From Alicyclobacillus sp. SO9 (GTDB lineage Bacteria > Bacillota > Bacilli > Alicyclobacillales > Alicyclobacillaceae), in contig NZ_CP066339.1 of NCBI RefSeq assembly GCF_016406125.1, positions 2,604,001 to 2,668,000 on the forward strand: 64,000 bases of DNA. Direction: 5' to 3'. Positions 1-7,480 of the stretch are shown here, piece by piece. Under the pieces are notes generated by a model. The model did not search any database, had not been told where the DNA came from, and saw only the letters and a list, made by a program, of their open reading frames with translations. How positions within the stretch are numbered: position 1 is the first letter of the stretch; each line of letters starts with the position of its first letter. Made by a program: the position numbers and the translations under genes.

Positions 1-317
1 TTTTCGTATTCCTTTTGCAATGCTGGGGACGCGTTGTCAGAAATGTGAATTTTCACCGAACTATTCAATTCATTGCTCGCCTTTTTGGAAATCTCCTTGT
101 AAGTGGACTGCAAATCACTAACTTTGTTTAACTTGATGTCCACGCTAGTGGGACTTCCTGTTACAATCTGCACCGATTTAACACCTGAGACCTTTTGCAA
201 GTCTGTCTGAACTGGACTGACTACGTTGTAATGCTGATAGAACTGAAAGCCTCCAAACAATATAGCTAGAGCAACAATGGCGACTAATATAATTGGAACG
301 ACACGAATGCGAGACAA
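1..317 (-). CDS. Membrane-anchored protein, partial (C-terminus off window)
   Basis: An open frame runs off the left edge. It starts at a TTG at 317-315 preceded by GGAGG at the usual distance; an ATG three bases upstream in another frame gives only a cysteine-rich nonsense reading. The 105 visible residues begin MSRIRVVPII, followed by one hydrophobic segment (about residues 5-24). After this comes a soluble, lysine-rich extracytoplasmic part with alternating polar residues. This is a type II or signal-anchor layout. I do not recognise the family. It lies immediately downstream of ypmB on the same strand, so it may belong to that transcription unit. The frame is well supported by the membrane segment and the Shine-Dalgarno site; the function is unknown. 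Confidence 0.65.
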   Translation of the reverse strand, partial: MSRIRVVPIILVAIVALAILFGGFQFYQHYNVVSPVQTDLQKVSGVKSVQIVTGSPTSVDIKLNKVSDLQSTYKEISKKASNELNSSVKIHISDNASPALQKEYE

Positions 318-401
318 TCATCCCGCCTCCCTGATTTACGTATATATTTAATGGGTGTATGTCTATCTCCACTTCACATCAATTATACCATGATATAGGC
401 A

Positions 402-920
402 TTATGTTGACAACACATATTTCCATAGTTGCTTTCCAGTCTCGCCATTTAAATAGAGATACAAACGTTTTCCGGTGTCAGAAGTGCCGTAGATTTCCCA
501 AACTACTTGGCTGGACGCGGTGACTGCTGAATGATGTTGTCCGTTCAAGTAGCCGAGATGCATGCTGATGGGGTGCACACCTGCTTTGGCTGCAATCGCT
601 TTAACCTGTGCCTGTTTGAGAACACTTTTGGTCCGAACTGCATGAACCTTCCAAGGCGGTCCAGATACGAACGCGTACCATTGTGTACCAAACGCGTCAG
701 TACCCGAGAAGACCTCTTCTTGCACCGTATCGGTAAAAACAGAATGGCTCGTGATATGTAACACAGGTGATTCATTCAGCGCGATTTGAGCGGCTTGTCG
801 CTGATACTTCCATTCCGTATTGAGGTTGTTGTACAGGGCCATAAAGATGGCTCCAGCGCTTAGAACGACGATGGCAGCAATTGTAATAAGCCAGGCTTTC
901 CACTTAGCCAAAGGCATCAT
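402..920 (-). CDS. ypmB: YpmB/TseB-like PepSY-type membrane protein
   Basis: A 172-residue protein with one N-terminal membrane segment (about residues 9-29) and an extracytoplasmic domain that ends in a PepSY-like fold (VVWEIYGT, LYLYLNGETGK). This is the layout of the DUF5590/YpmB family. In B. subtilis the homologue (also called TseB) lies beside ypmA and dinG and has been linked to cell-wall elongation and penicillin-binding protein control. The start ATG overlaps the ypmA stop (ATGA), so the two genes are translationally coupled. The assignment rests on domain layout and neighbours. The exact role here is inferred from the family only. Confidence 0.8.
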   Translation of the reverse strand: MMPLAKWKAWLITIAAIVVLSAGAIFMALYNNLNTEWKYQRQAAQIALNESPVLHITSHSVFTDTVQEEVFSGTDAFGTQWYAFVSGPPWKVHAVRTKSVLKQAQVKAIAAKAGVHPISMHLGYLNGQHHSAVTASSQVVWEIYGTSDTGKRLYLYLNGETGKQLWKYVLST

Positions 921-1087
921 GCCTTATAAAGGGTAACAATAGCTTTATCCGATTGTTCGGGATGAAGTGATAAGCCAAACACAATACCCTTTTCTTTCAA
1001 GTTCCGATTGAGAAAATCAACCAGTTGATACAAGTCATCCGTCTTGGTGCACTCCTGAGTGCCTAAAACCATTAATTTATCTTCCAT
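917..1087 (-). CDS. ypmA: YpmA family small protein (DUF4264)
   Basis: A 56-residue protein that begins MEDKLMVLGT and ends AIVTLYKA. Length, acidic/amphipathic composition and the FGLSLHPEQSDKA segment match the YpmA (DUF4264) family, whose biochemical role is not known. The ATG at 1087-1085 has a GGAG site about seven bases upstream. Its stop codon overlaps the ypmB start by four bases, which is the B. subtilis ypmA-ypmB arrangement. It is short but conserved in position, so it is very likely real. Confidence 0.8.
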   Translation of the reverse strand: MEDKLMVLGTQECTKTDDLYQLVDFLNRNLKEKGIVFGLSLHPEQSDKAIVTLYKA

Positions 1088-1101
1088 AAAGGGAACTCCA
1101 C

Positions 1102-1872
1102 CTACTTCAACACTGAACTGATTTTTAATTTCAGACTATCAAGAAATTCTGTGTTTGTAAATCGATATCGTAACGGGCTGACGCTGATGTCGCCTGCGCG
1201 CACGCAAGCTGTGTCCGTATCGCTTGCCTCCACTTCCGTCAGCGCTTCGCCTCCATACCTGTATCCGATTCGACCAGCGTCATCTGTCACCGGAATAAAT
1301 TCATCTTGAAAGCTGCGGGCCCCCAGTTGGGTGGCGCGCCAGACATTCCCCGCTGGCATCTCGGCAGGAAAGTTCACGCTTAAGAAAGTATCTGCTGGAA
1401 GTGATATACGAAGCAGTTCGTTGGCGATGTTTCGAAATGACTTGGCTGCAGAATCAAAGTCGAACTGACTGGCGCCTCCGAGTGAGAGTGCAATGGCTGG
1501 GATTCCTTGCAGTGAAGCTTCCCCTGCTGCGGCCACTGTCCCGCTGTAGAGCACGTCTGTGGCGAGGTTGTAGCCTGCATTAATGCCGGAGAGCATGACG
1601 TCAAATGAAACGGACTGCTGGGAGTAATGGTAGATCCCCCATTTGACGCAGTCGACAGGGGTTCCGGTGACAGAGAAGGCCTCCACTCCTGATACAGGAA
1701 AATCGACAGTATCTACGTATAGTGTGTGATGAAGACTCATTCCATGGCTTGATGCACTGCGCTGACGGTCAGGGGCTACAACATAGACATCCCCAAGTTC
1801 CTGCGCAACTTTTGCCAGTGCAACAATTCCTGGAGCAGAGATTCCATCATCATTGCTGATAAGGATACGCAT
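1102..1872 (-). CDS. surE: 5'/3'-nucleotidase SurE
   Basis: A 256-residue survival protein SurE, a metal-dependent phosphatase that removes phosphate from nucleoside 5'- and 3'-monophosphates in the cytoplasm. The N-terminal motif RILISNDDG carries the paired Asp residues (about 8-9) that bind the divalent metal. SGINAG and SGTVAAA follow further on (roughly residues 95-115), as is usual for the family. I chose the ATG at 1872 because GGAGGGGAG lies eight bases upstream; a longer in-frame reading up to 1977 has no ribosome site and adds unrelated residues. It is followed 14 bases later by ypmA on the same strand, so it probably heads that unit. Confidence 0.93.
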   Translation of the reverse strand: MRILISNDDGISAPGIVALAKVAQELGDVYVVAPDRQRSASSHGMSLHHTLYVDTVDFPVSGVEAFSVTGTPVDCVKWGIYHYSQQSVSFDVMLSGINAGYNLATDVLYSGTVAAAGEASLQGIPAIALSLGGASQFDFDSAAKSFRNIANELLRISLPADTFLSVNFPAEMPAGNVWRATQLGARSFQDEFIPVTDDAGRIGYRYGGEALTEVEASDTDTACVRAGDISVSPLRYRFTNTEFLDSLKLKISSVLK

Positions 1873-1978
1873 TAAGACATCTCCCCTCCGTTTCCAAGAT
1901 TGTACCCACATGGGTTGCTCATTTGAGTGAATACTACCCGTACACCTCAAGTCATTCATTTTCTTTGGAGGTGACACA

Positions 1979-2164
1979 ATGTGTTGCAGTCACTCCTTGA
2001 CGCCATTCTCTGAGGACGCGTCGGAGAAAAACCGCCATTTCAGTGACAATTTCGGTTCCGACGAACGAGAAGCGGAGTACAGGTTGTGGGCACGCGTGTT
2101 TGCGGCTGAAACTCCTTCTGTCTTCCATGGAATGGAGTACAGAAATACATTGATTGACGGGTAG
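1979..2164 (+). CDS. Small hypothetical protein with strong ribosome site
   Basis: A 61-codon plus-strand frame starts at an ATG preceded by GGAGGTG with a five-base spacer, one of the best Shine-Dalgarno matches in the window. The peptide begins MCCSHSLTPF and has a charged middle part (DEREAEYRLW) with no membrane segment. It diverges from surE and occupies most of the otherwise empty 1873-2246 gap. I do not recognise it. A 80-codon minus-strand reading through the same bases has no ribosome site. The ribosome site argues for translation, the lack of a recognisable family argues for caution. Confidence 0.45.
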   Translation: MCCSHSLTPFSEDASEKNRHFSDNFGSDEREAEYRLWARVFAAETPSVFHGMEYRNTLIDG

Positions 2165-2246
2165 CCAACGAAAAACTTGAAATTCTAACGACATGCAGCA
2201 GGCAACCTAAACAGGGTCAAACTGCGCTGCGACTGCTCACAGGCGG

Positions 2247-3539
2247 TTAAGATTTTAACAGTTGCTCAATTCTTCCAACTTCGAATTGAACGCGTTCGAC
2301 ATCGATGGTCTGAGGCACTCGGTTTGACAGGAGTTGTCTTCCCTGTACAAACACATCTGTAACATCATCTGCACCAGACGCGTACACAATGTTCGAGAGC
2401 AGATTATGGTTCGGCCAAAAATGGGGGCTGTCATGGCTGAGAAGCACGATATCTGCCTGTGCGCCTTTCGTCAACGTGCCATGCTGCTCTTCGAGAAACG
2501 CGCATTTGGCGCCTTCCTCAGTTGCCATTGAAAATGCCTGTGGCGCAGTCACAGCTGTAGCATCCATTAAGACTCCCTTGTGAAGCGTCGCAGCAAGTCG
2601 CATCTCTTCAAACATGTCCAAATTGTTATTGCTCGCGGCACCGTCCGTTCCCAGTCCGACCCGCACTCCTGCCTTGAGCAGTTTTGTAACGGGTGCCACT
2701 CCAGAACCGAGTTTAAGGTTGCTTTGGGGATTGTGTGCGACACGGACACGGTGTTGTTGTAAGATTTGAATGTCAGCCTCGGACAGATGGACGCAGTGTG
2801 CTGCAAGCACTGGTCGGTCCAGTAAACCAGTGCGCTGTGCGTTGGCAATAGGTGAGTATCCGAACTGCTTTATAGAGTCTTCCACTTCACCTTTTGTCTC
2901 GGACAGATGAATTTGAACAGGAACATCCAGTTCAGTTGAAAGCTCTGCAATTTCGGTCAGATACTCAGGCGGACATGTGTACGGAGCGTGTGGTCCGAGT
3001 GTGACACGAATTCGGCCGTTGGCCGCACCATTCCACCGGTTTGCGAATTCGGTGGATTGTAAAATGCCCTTTTCCCTGTCTGCTTCAGAAAAACCGACCA
3101 TTCCCCATGAGAGTACCCCGCGCAGGCCTGCTTCTTCAACAGCTCGTGCAGCATCGTGCATGAAGAAATACATATCTGTAAAAGTAGTGGTACCGGACAT
3201 TATCATTTCCAGGGCCGCAAGCATTGTTCCCCAATAAACTGCTTCGCCGTTTAGTTTAGCCTCGTTGGGATAAACCTTTTCACTAAGCCATTGCATCAAC
3301 GGCAAGTCGTCGCCTGCTCCACGCAACAAGGTCATTGCCGCGTGTCCGTGGGTGTTCACCAGCCCAGGCATTGCTACAGAATTGGGCCGTTTAATGACCG
3401 GTATGCCGTTTGGTTCTGAGACCGTTCCTGAACCAATTTCTTGAATGATTCCGTCCTCCACTACGAAGTACGTCGGTTCATCTCTCACATCCGCTGCTGA
3501 ACATACAGCCCATCCTGTTTCAAGTATGAATTTGTTCAC
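2247..3539 (-). CDS. mtaD: 5-methylthioadenosine/S-adenosylhomocysteine deaminase
   Basis: A 430-residue amidohydrolase of the MtaD/TrzA-AtzB group, which deaminates methylthioadenosine (MTA) or S-adenosylhomocysteine in the cytoplasm. The zinc ligands are visible: HGHAAM after the first beta-barrel strand (about residue 66-71), HLSET near 210, and GTDGAAS near 305. I place the start at the GTG at 3539, because GAGAGGAG lies seven bases upstream; the ATG at 3557 falls inside that ribosome site. mtnP lies 32 bases upstream on the same strand, so the two genes form an MTA salvage pair. Substrate choice between MTA, SAH and adenosine cannot be read from sequence alone. Confidence 0.88.
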   Translation of the reverse strand: MNKFILETGWAVCSAADVRDEPTYFVVEDGIIQEIGSGTVSEPNGIPVIKRPNSVAMPGLVNTHGHAAMTLLRGAGDDLPLMQWLSEKVYPNEAKLNGEAVYWGTMLAALEMIMSGTTTFTDMYFFMHDAARAVEEAGLRGVLSWGMVGFSEADREKGILQSTEFANRWNGAANGRIRVTLGPHAPYTCPPEYLTEIAELSTELDVPVQIHLSETKGEVEDSIKQFGYSPIANAQRTGLLDRPVLAAHCVHLSEADIQILQQHRVRVAHNPQSNLKLGSGVAPVTKLLKAGVRVGLGTDGAASNNNLDMFEEMRLAATLHKGVLMDATAVTAPQAFSMATEEGAKCAFLEEQHGTLTKGAQADIVLLSHDSPHFWPNHNLLSNIVYASGADDVTDVFVQGRQLLSNRVPQTIDVERVQFEVGRIEQLLKS

Positions 3540-3571
3540 ACAATGTCTCCTCTCCATGTCGAAACTAGTTT

Positions 3572-4393
3572 TTAGTCCAAAGCATCCTCATCATTTTGGT
3601 CGATGCCAGTCAGGGGTGTCTCTACACCTACTGCCTCGCTACACAAGCAACCTCTGTGTGTATCCATTGTGTCAATGGCTGTGAAGAAAAGGTCTCGAAT
3701 AGTGCTAACGTTTCTGGACATCTCCTCTACCACTTCAGCGTGCGTGAGCGGGTGTTCGCTAATACCAGCACCGTAATTTGTAACCATACAGACTGTGGCA
3801 TAACACAGTTCTGCTTCCTTAGCAAGAATCAGTTCTGGGACACTCGTCATGCCGATTACCGCGGCACCAAAACTCTGATACAGCTTAATTTCTGCAGGCG
3901 ACTCAAACCGAGGCCCCTCCGAGCAAACGTAGGTTCCTCCGTCATGAAGGTGGATGCCCTGTGCTTGTCCTGTATCCATCAGAATCTTTCGCAGACGATT
4001 GCAGTAGGGATCAGAAACGTCCACGTGGATGACTGTGTCCTCTTCAAAGAATGTAGCTGGGCGAGATTTCGTGAAGTCGAGAAAGTCGTCTACAACGACG
4101 AGACTTCCAGGTTTATACTGAAGTTGCAAGGATCCTACCGCAGCCGTCGCCAGCACTTGAGTAACACCAAGTTTTTTGAGGGCATAGATATTAGCGCGAT
4201 AGTTAATTTTATGCGGCGGGATGCTGTGTCCGGCCCCGTGCCGGGGCATAAATGCAATGTTTTTTCCGTGATATGTACCCACTGTAGCTTTTGCTGTACC
4301 GTATGGGGTCTTTATTTCTACTTCTTGCGGGGAGTCAAGCATAGCTGGGTCGTAAACTCCTGTACCGCCGATAATGGCGACATCTGCGTGCAC
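3572..4393 (-). CDS. mtnP: S-methyl-5'-thioadenosine phosphorylase
   Basis: A 273-residue type II nucleoside phosphorylase of the MTAP family, which cleaves methylthioadenosine with phosphate to adenine and 5-methylthioribose-1-phosphate. Family marks are the N-terminal phosphate loop IIGGTGVYDP, FMPRHGAGH (about residues 50-58), YVCSEGPRFESPAE and GMTSVPE. The start is a GTG at 4393 with GAGGAGG seven bases upstream; the upstream ATG at 4420 has no ribosome site. It precedes mtaD in the same direction, and together they offer two routes of MTA disposal. The C-terminus after VEMS..FFTAI is acidic and longer than usual. Confidence 0.9.
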   Translation of the reverse strand: MHADVAIIGGTGVYDPAMLDSPQEVEIKTPYGTAKATVGTYHGKNIAFMPRHGAGHSIPPHKINYRANIYALKKLGVTQVLATAAVGSLQLQYKPGSLVVVDDFLDFTKSRPATFFEEDTVIHVDVSDPYCNRLRKILMDTGQAQGIHLHDGGTYVCSEGPRFESPAEIKLYQSFGAAVIGMTSVPELILAKEAELCYATVCMVTNYGAGISEHPLTHAEVVEEMSRNVSTIRDLFFTAIDTMDTHRGCLCSEAVGVETPLTGIDQNDEDALD

Positions 4394-4491
4394 GTGGATT
4401 CCTCCTCGATTTCCATTCAATCTTTATTAAAGGTACTCTATTTATACCTGTCCTGTCCAACCCTTTCCGGTGCCCCAACCCAGCGCTGTTG

Positions 4492-5400
4492 TCAGCTCAT
4501 TTCAAGCATGGTGTGGTGTTGCAAAAATTGTAGGATAGGTGCTATGTCAGCCTTCGTTTTGAATTGAAACAGGTCTCCCGTTGTCTTTAACCGACTGGGG
4601 ACTTCTGCAACTGTAAAATCTTCGGGGACCGCACCCTGTGCCAACTCAGCCCATGTGATTGGTGTTGAAACTTTTGCGTCAGAAGTGGATCGTGCACTGT
4701 ATGGAGCAATCAGCGTTCTTCCCGAGCCATGCTGAGGGATGTCCACGTACACTTTGTTACCCCTGTTCTTTTTCAGTCTTTCGAGTGTTACCAAATCCGG
4801 CAGAGTTGCGCTTAAGTACTGCGCGACTGCTTCCGTAAATACTTTTGTATCTTCGAATGTATAACCAATTTTTAACGGAATAAACACTTGCAATCCGGTT
4901 GCTCCGGAAGTCTTTACACGATTTGTAAGTTGCAGTCCATCCAGTAATTCGTGAAGTTTCAGGGCTACCGCGCGTACGCGTTCAAAGCCGGGAACAGTGG
5001 GATCAAGATCGAAAGCGATGTGGGTTGGCAGCTCTTCGTTCTGAGTTGTAGTAAAACCGATGTGGAACTCCAGACAGGCTAAATTTCCTAACCATATTAG
5101 CGTAGCCACACTGTCGACCAGAATGTAATGTATGTAGTCTTGTCTATCAGGCGACCATACAGGTGTGGTGGTTACCCATGGAGGCGTTCCCTTGGGAGCA
5201 TCCTTTTGGAAAAATGATTCACTGTTAACTCCGTCAGGAAAGCGAATGACGGTTAGAGGCCGGTTGTTCAGATGTTGGAGCAGATACGGAGATGCGTCGA
5301 TTAGGTAGCGGATGTAATCGATTTTAGTGAATCCAATCTGCGGCCATAAGACTTTTTCTGGGTGTGAAATCGTCACAGCGTGTTCTGCTTCAAGAATCAT
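4492..5400 (-). CDS. ligD: LigD-type primase-polymerase domain, stand-alone
   Basis: A 302-residue polymerase (PolDom) of bacterial non-homologous end joining, which adds nucleotides, preferentially ribonucleotides in studied members, at broken DNA ends. Visible marks are HPEKVLWP at the N-terminus, IRFPDGVNSESFFQKD, LGNLACLEFH, the metal-binding DLD in AFDLDPT, and TSGATGLQV. In the last motif the usual His that contacts the triphosphate is Gln, which I also recall in Bacillus relatives. The ATG at 5400 follows AAGGAGCGAG at good spacing; the longer in-frame reading has none. It is divergent from the ligase gene, so the LigD activities are split rather than fused. Ku follows the ligase. Confidence 0.87.
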   Translation of the reverse strand: MILEAEHAVTISHPEKVLWPQIGFTKIDYIRYLIDASPYLLQHLNNRPLTVIRFPDGVNSESFFQKDAPKGTPPWVTTTPVWSPDRQDYIHYILVDSVATLIWLGNLACLEFHIGFTTTQNEELPTHIAFDLDPTVPGFERVRAVALKLHELLDGLQLTNRVKTSGATGLQVFIPLKIGYTFEDTKVFTEAVAQYLSATLPDLVTLERLKKNRGNKVYVDIPQHGSGRTLIAPYSARSTSDAKVSTPITWAELAQGAVPEDFTVAEVPSRLKTTGDLFQFKTKADIAPILQFLQHHTMLEMS

Positions 5401-5519
5401 CGTACTCGCTCCTTCCATGTCAGCTTGTGAAGACCAAGTTGTTCTTATTCCGTACTCATGATTTCTCATCGCCTGAGTTCAGTTTACTTATCATCAACTA
5501 TGAGGAGATTTAACTGCCA

Positions 5520-6374
5520 GTGCTTAAACCGATGGAGCCCGAATACCGCCAACACATTGATGAGTCAGGGAACTTTTTCTTTCAAATTAAGTGGGATGGC
5601 ATCCGTCTGATTGCTGACATGGAAGGTGGACGACTTCAGCTTTATACGCGAAAGGCTCGTTTGAGGACGTTGCACTATCCGGAACTGGTGGAGGAACTAA
5701 ACGCTATCTCTTGTTCTGACTTCATCATTGATGGAGAGTTGATTGCTGTCGGACCGGACGGCCTTCCTGATTTTCAACAAATTCTAAAACGTGACTTGGC
5801 AAAGAAGGTCCGTAGCGACATCCCGCTGGCCTACATGGCATTTGATTGTCTTCGTCTTGAGGGTCAGCCGCTGGAGCAAATGGAGATTGAGGAGAGGCAA
5901 TCCGTTCTCCATCATTTACTTGAGACAATTGGGAGCAGACAACTCATTTCTGAATGTCGCAATTTCGACAATGGAATTGAGTTGTTTCAGCAGATGCAGC
6001 AGAGAGGAATGGAAGGGGTAGTGTCTAAACGCCGACACAGCCCTTACCTCGTTGGTCGGAAAACACCATTATGGCAAAAGACGAAGTGCTGGCGCGAACT
6101 AGATGTGCGCGCGCAGGCAGTCAATTACAGGGACGGTCGTCCTGTATCGGTAGCTGTTACTCGGTTGGACGGGAATGTGCCTTTAGGTTCTGTTTCGTCA
6201 GGTCTTTCATCTGCGGACTGGCGTCTTATACTCAAAAACCAGGAACAAACAAACTGGGACAGGAACGGTCTGGCTCCTCTGGCAGAGCCCGTTAGTCTGC
6301 GCGTACGCTTTCTGGAATGGACGCATGAGGGTCACCTGAGGGCCCCTGTTGTACTCCGTATTTACTCAAGATAA
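5520..6374 (+). CDS. ATP-dependent DNA ligase (LigD ligase domain)
   Basis: A 284-residue ATP-dependent DNA ligase that seals breaks in end joining. The nucleotidyl-acceptor lysine is K24 in motif I (IKWDGIR). Motif III-like DGELIA, motif IV EGVVSKR and motif V WQKTKCW follow in order, and a C-terminal OB-fold begins near residue 190. The start is a GTG at 5520; GAGGAG lies 12 bases upstream, somewhat far, and an in-frame ATG at 5532 is an alternative. It is the only plus-strand gene of the NHEJ island and is convergent with ku, with 67 bases between their ends. It corresponds to the ligase half of Bacillus LigD. Confidence 0.88.
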   Translation: MLKPMEPEYRQHIDESGNFFFQIKWDGIRLIADMEGGRLQLYTRKARLRTLHYPELVEELNAISCSDFIIDGELIAVGPDGLPDFQQILKRDLAKKVRSDIPLAYMAFDCLRLEGQPLEQMEIEERQSVLHHLLETIGSRQLISECRNFDNGIELFQQMQQRGMEGVVSKRRHSPYLVGRKTPLWQKTKCWRELDVRAQAVNYRDGRPVSVAVTRLDGNVPLGSVSSGLSSADWRLILKNQEQTNWDRNGLAPLAEPVSLRVRFLEWTHEGHLRAPVVLRIYSR

Positions 6375-6441
6375 GGATGCGGCAAGCCCAGGCCGTGCCC
6401 AGTAAATCAGGGTCCGGCCTGCTCTACCATCTTGTACCCGG

Positions 6442-7326
6442 TCAGGATGTTTTTTTTGTGGAGGCTTTGGTCCTTTTTCTTGTTCCAGTACCAGTTGTCT
6501 TCTTTTTCCGCGTCGATGGCGTTGTCTTTTGATTCCCAGCCGTTGTCTTGTCCGCCTGAGTCATTTTAATACTTTCCTGCAGCGCATCCATCAAATCAAC
6601 AATGTTCTTTCGTGCCTGAGGTTCTGCAGCGGGAACAGCGACTTCCTCATCCTCAATTTTGGACCGAATCAGCTGCTCCAATTGGTCCTTCCGCTCATCT
6701 ACGTACTCATCCGGCTGAAAGCTCGTTGCTAACTGCTCGATGAGTGTGACAGCCATATTCAATTCACTATCTGAGAGGCTGGTGTGCTCTCTTAAATTCG
6801 GCAGTTCCTCCGTGGTACGCACTTCTGCCGGCCAGAAGAGCGTCTCAACAACCACTACATCGTCACGGATACGAACACAGCACAGTGTCTCCGAGTTTCT
6901 TAAGACCGTTTTCGCAATGGCGATTTTTCCGGTTTTGTCCATGGCTGACTTGAGCAGTTGATAGGCTTTAGTACCGGATGACTCCGGTGCTAGGTAGTAG
7001 GTCTTATCGTAGTAAACGGGATCGATATCTGAGAGCTGGACAAAGCTGACAATGTCTATGGTATGGGAACGTTCTTTTTGCACAGACTTCAGCTCGTCTT
7101 CGTCCAGAATGACAAAATGGTCCGGTTCATACTCGTAACCGCGCACAATGTCCTCCCAATTGACTTCCTTGTCACAAGTGGGACAAGTCCGTGTGTATTT
7201 GATTGGAGTCTTGCATTCCTTATGCAGGTAACGCAGTTTCACGTCCTTTGATTCGGTGGCTGCAAACATTCGAACAGGAACGTTAACCAGGCCAAAGCTC
7301 AGCGACCCTTTCCACATGGTGTGCAT
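6442..7326 (-). CDS. ku: Non-homologous end-joining protein Ku
   Basis: A 294-residue bacterial Ku, a homodimeric ring that binds DNA double-strand ends and recruits LigD. The N-terminus MWKGSLSFGLVNVPV is diagnostic. The zinc-finger-like CKTPIKYTRTCPTCDKEVNW and the bridge residues around GYEY and DPVYYDKTYYL also match. The C-terminus is a long Lys/Arg/Thr-rich tail (about the last 40 residues), which in other bacterial Ku proteins aids DNA binding. The ATG at 7326 follows GGGGGTGAAGG closely; upstream in-frame codons lack a ribosome site. It sits between the ligase gene and dinG. Confidence 0.95.
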   Translation of the reverse strand: MHTMWKGSLSFGLVNVPVRMFAATESKDVKLRYLHKECKTPIKYTRTCPTCDKEVNWEDIVRGYEYEPDHFVILDEDELKSVQKERSHTIDIVSFVQLSDIDPVYYDKTYYLAPESSGTKAYQLLKSAMDKTGKIAIAKTVLRNSETLCCVRIRDDVVVVETLFWPAEVRTTEELPNLREHTSLSDSELNMAVTLIEQLATSFQPDEYVDERKDQLEQLIRSKIEDEEVAVPAAEPQARKNIVDLMDALQESIKMTQADKTTAGNQKTTPSTRKKKTTGTGTRKRTKASTKKTS

Positions 7327-7480
7327 GCCTTCACCCCCCGTTAGCCTTGTGCTTTCCAAGCGACTTTTACGTAGTGTTGGCTCAAGCACAAAGAATCATG
7401 TGTCCCGCAGGAACGTCGCAAGCAATCGGCCCACCTCGCAGTTGAAGCGCACTGGCGTTTGTCCATGACCGACTGGTAAA

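Noticed and set aside
3596-4567. A 323-codon plus-strand open frame
   Set aside because: It is antisense to mtnP and the end of the LigD polymerase gene, has no ribosome site and its peptide is low in recognisable motifs and rich in Cys and Ser, as expected for a mirror frame.
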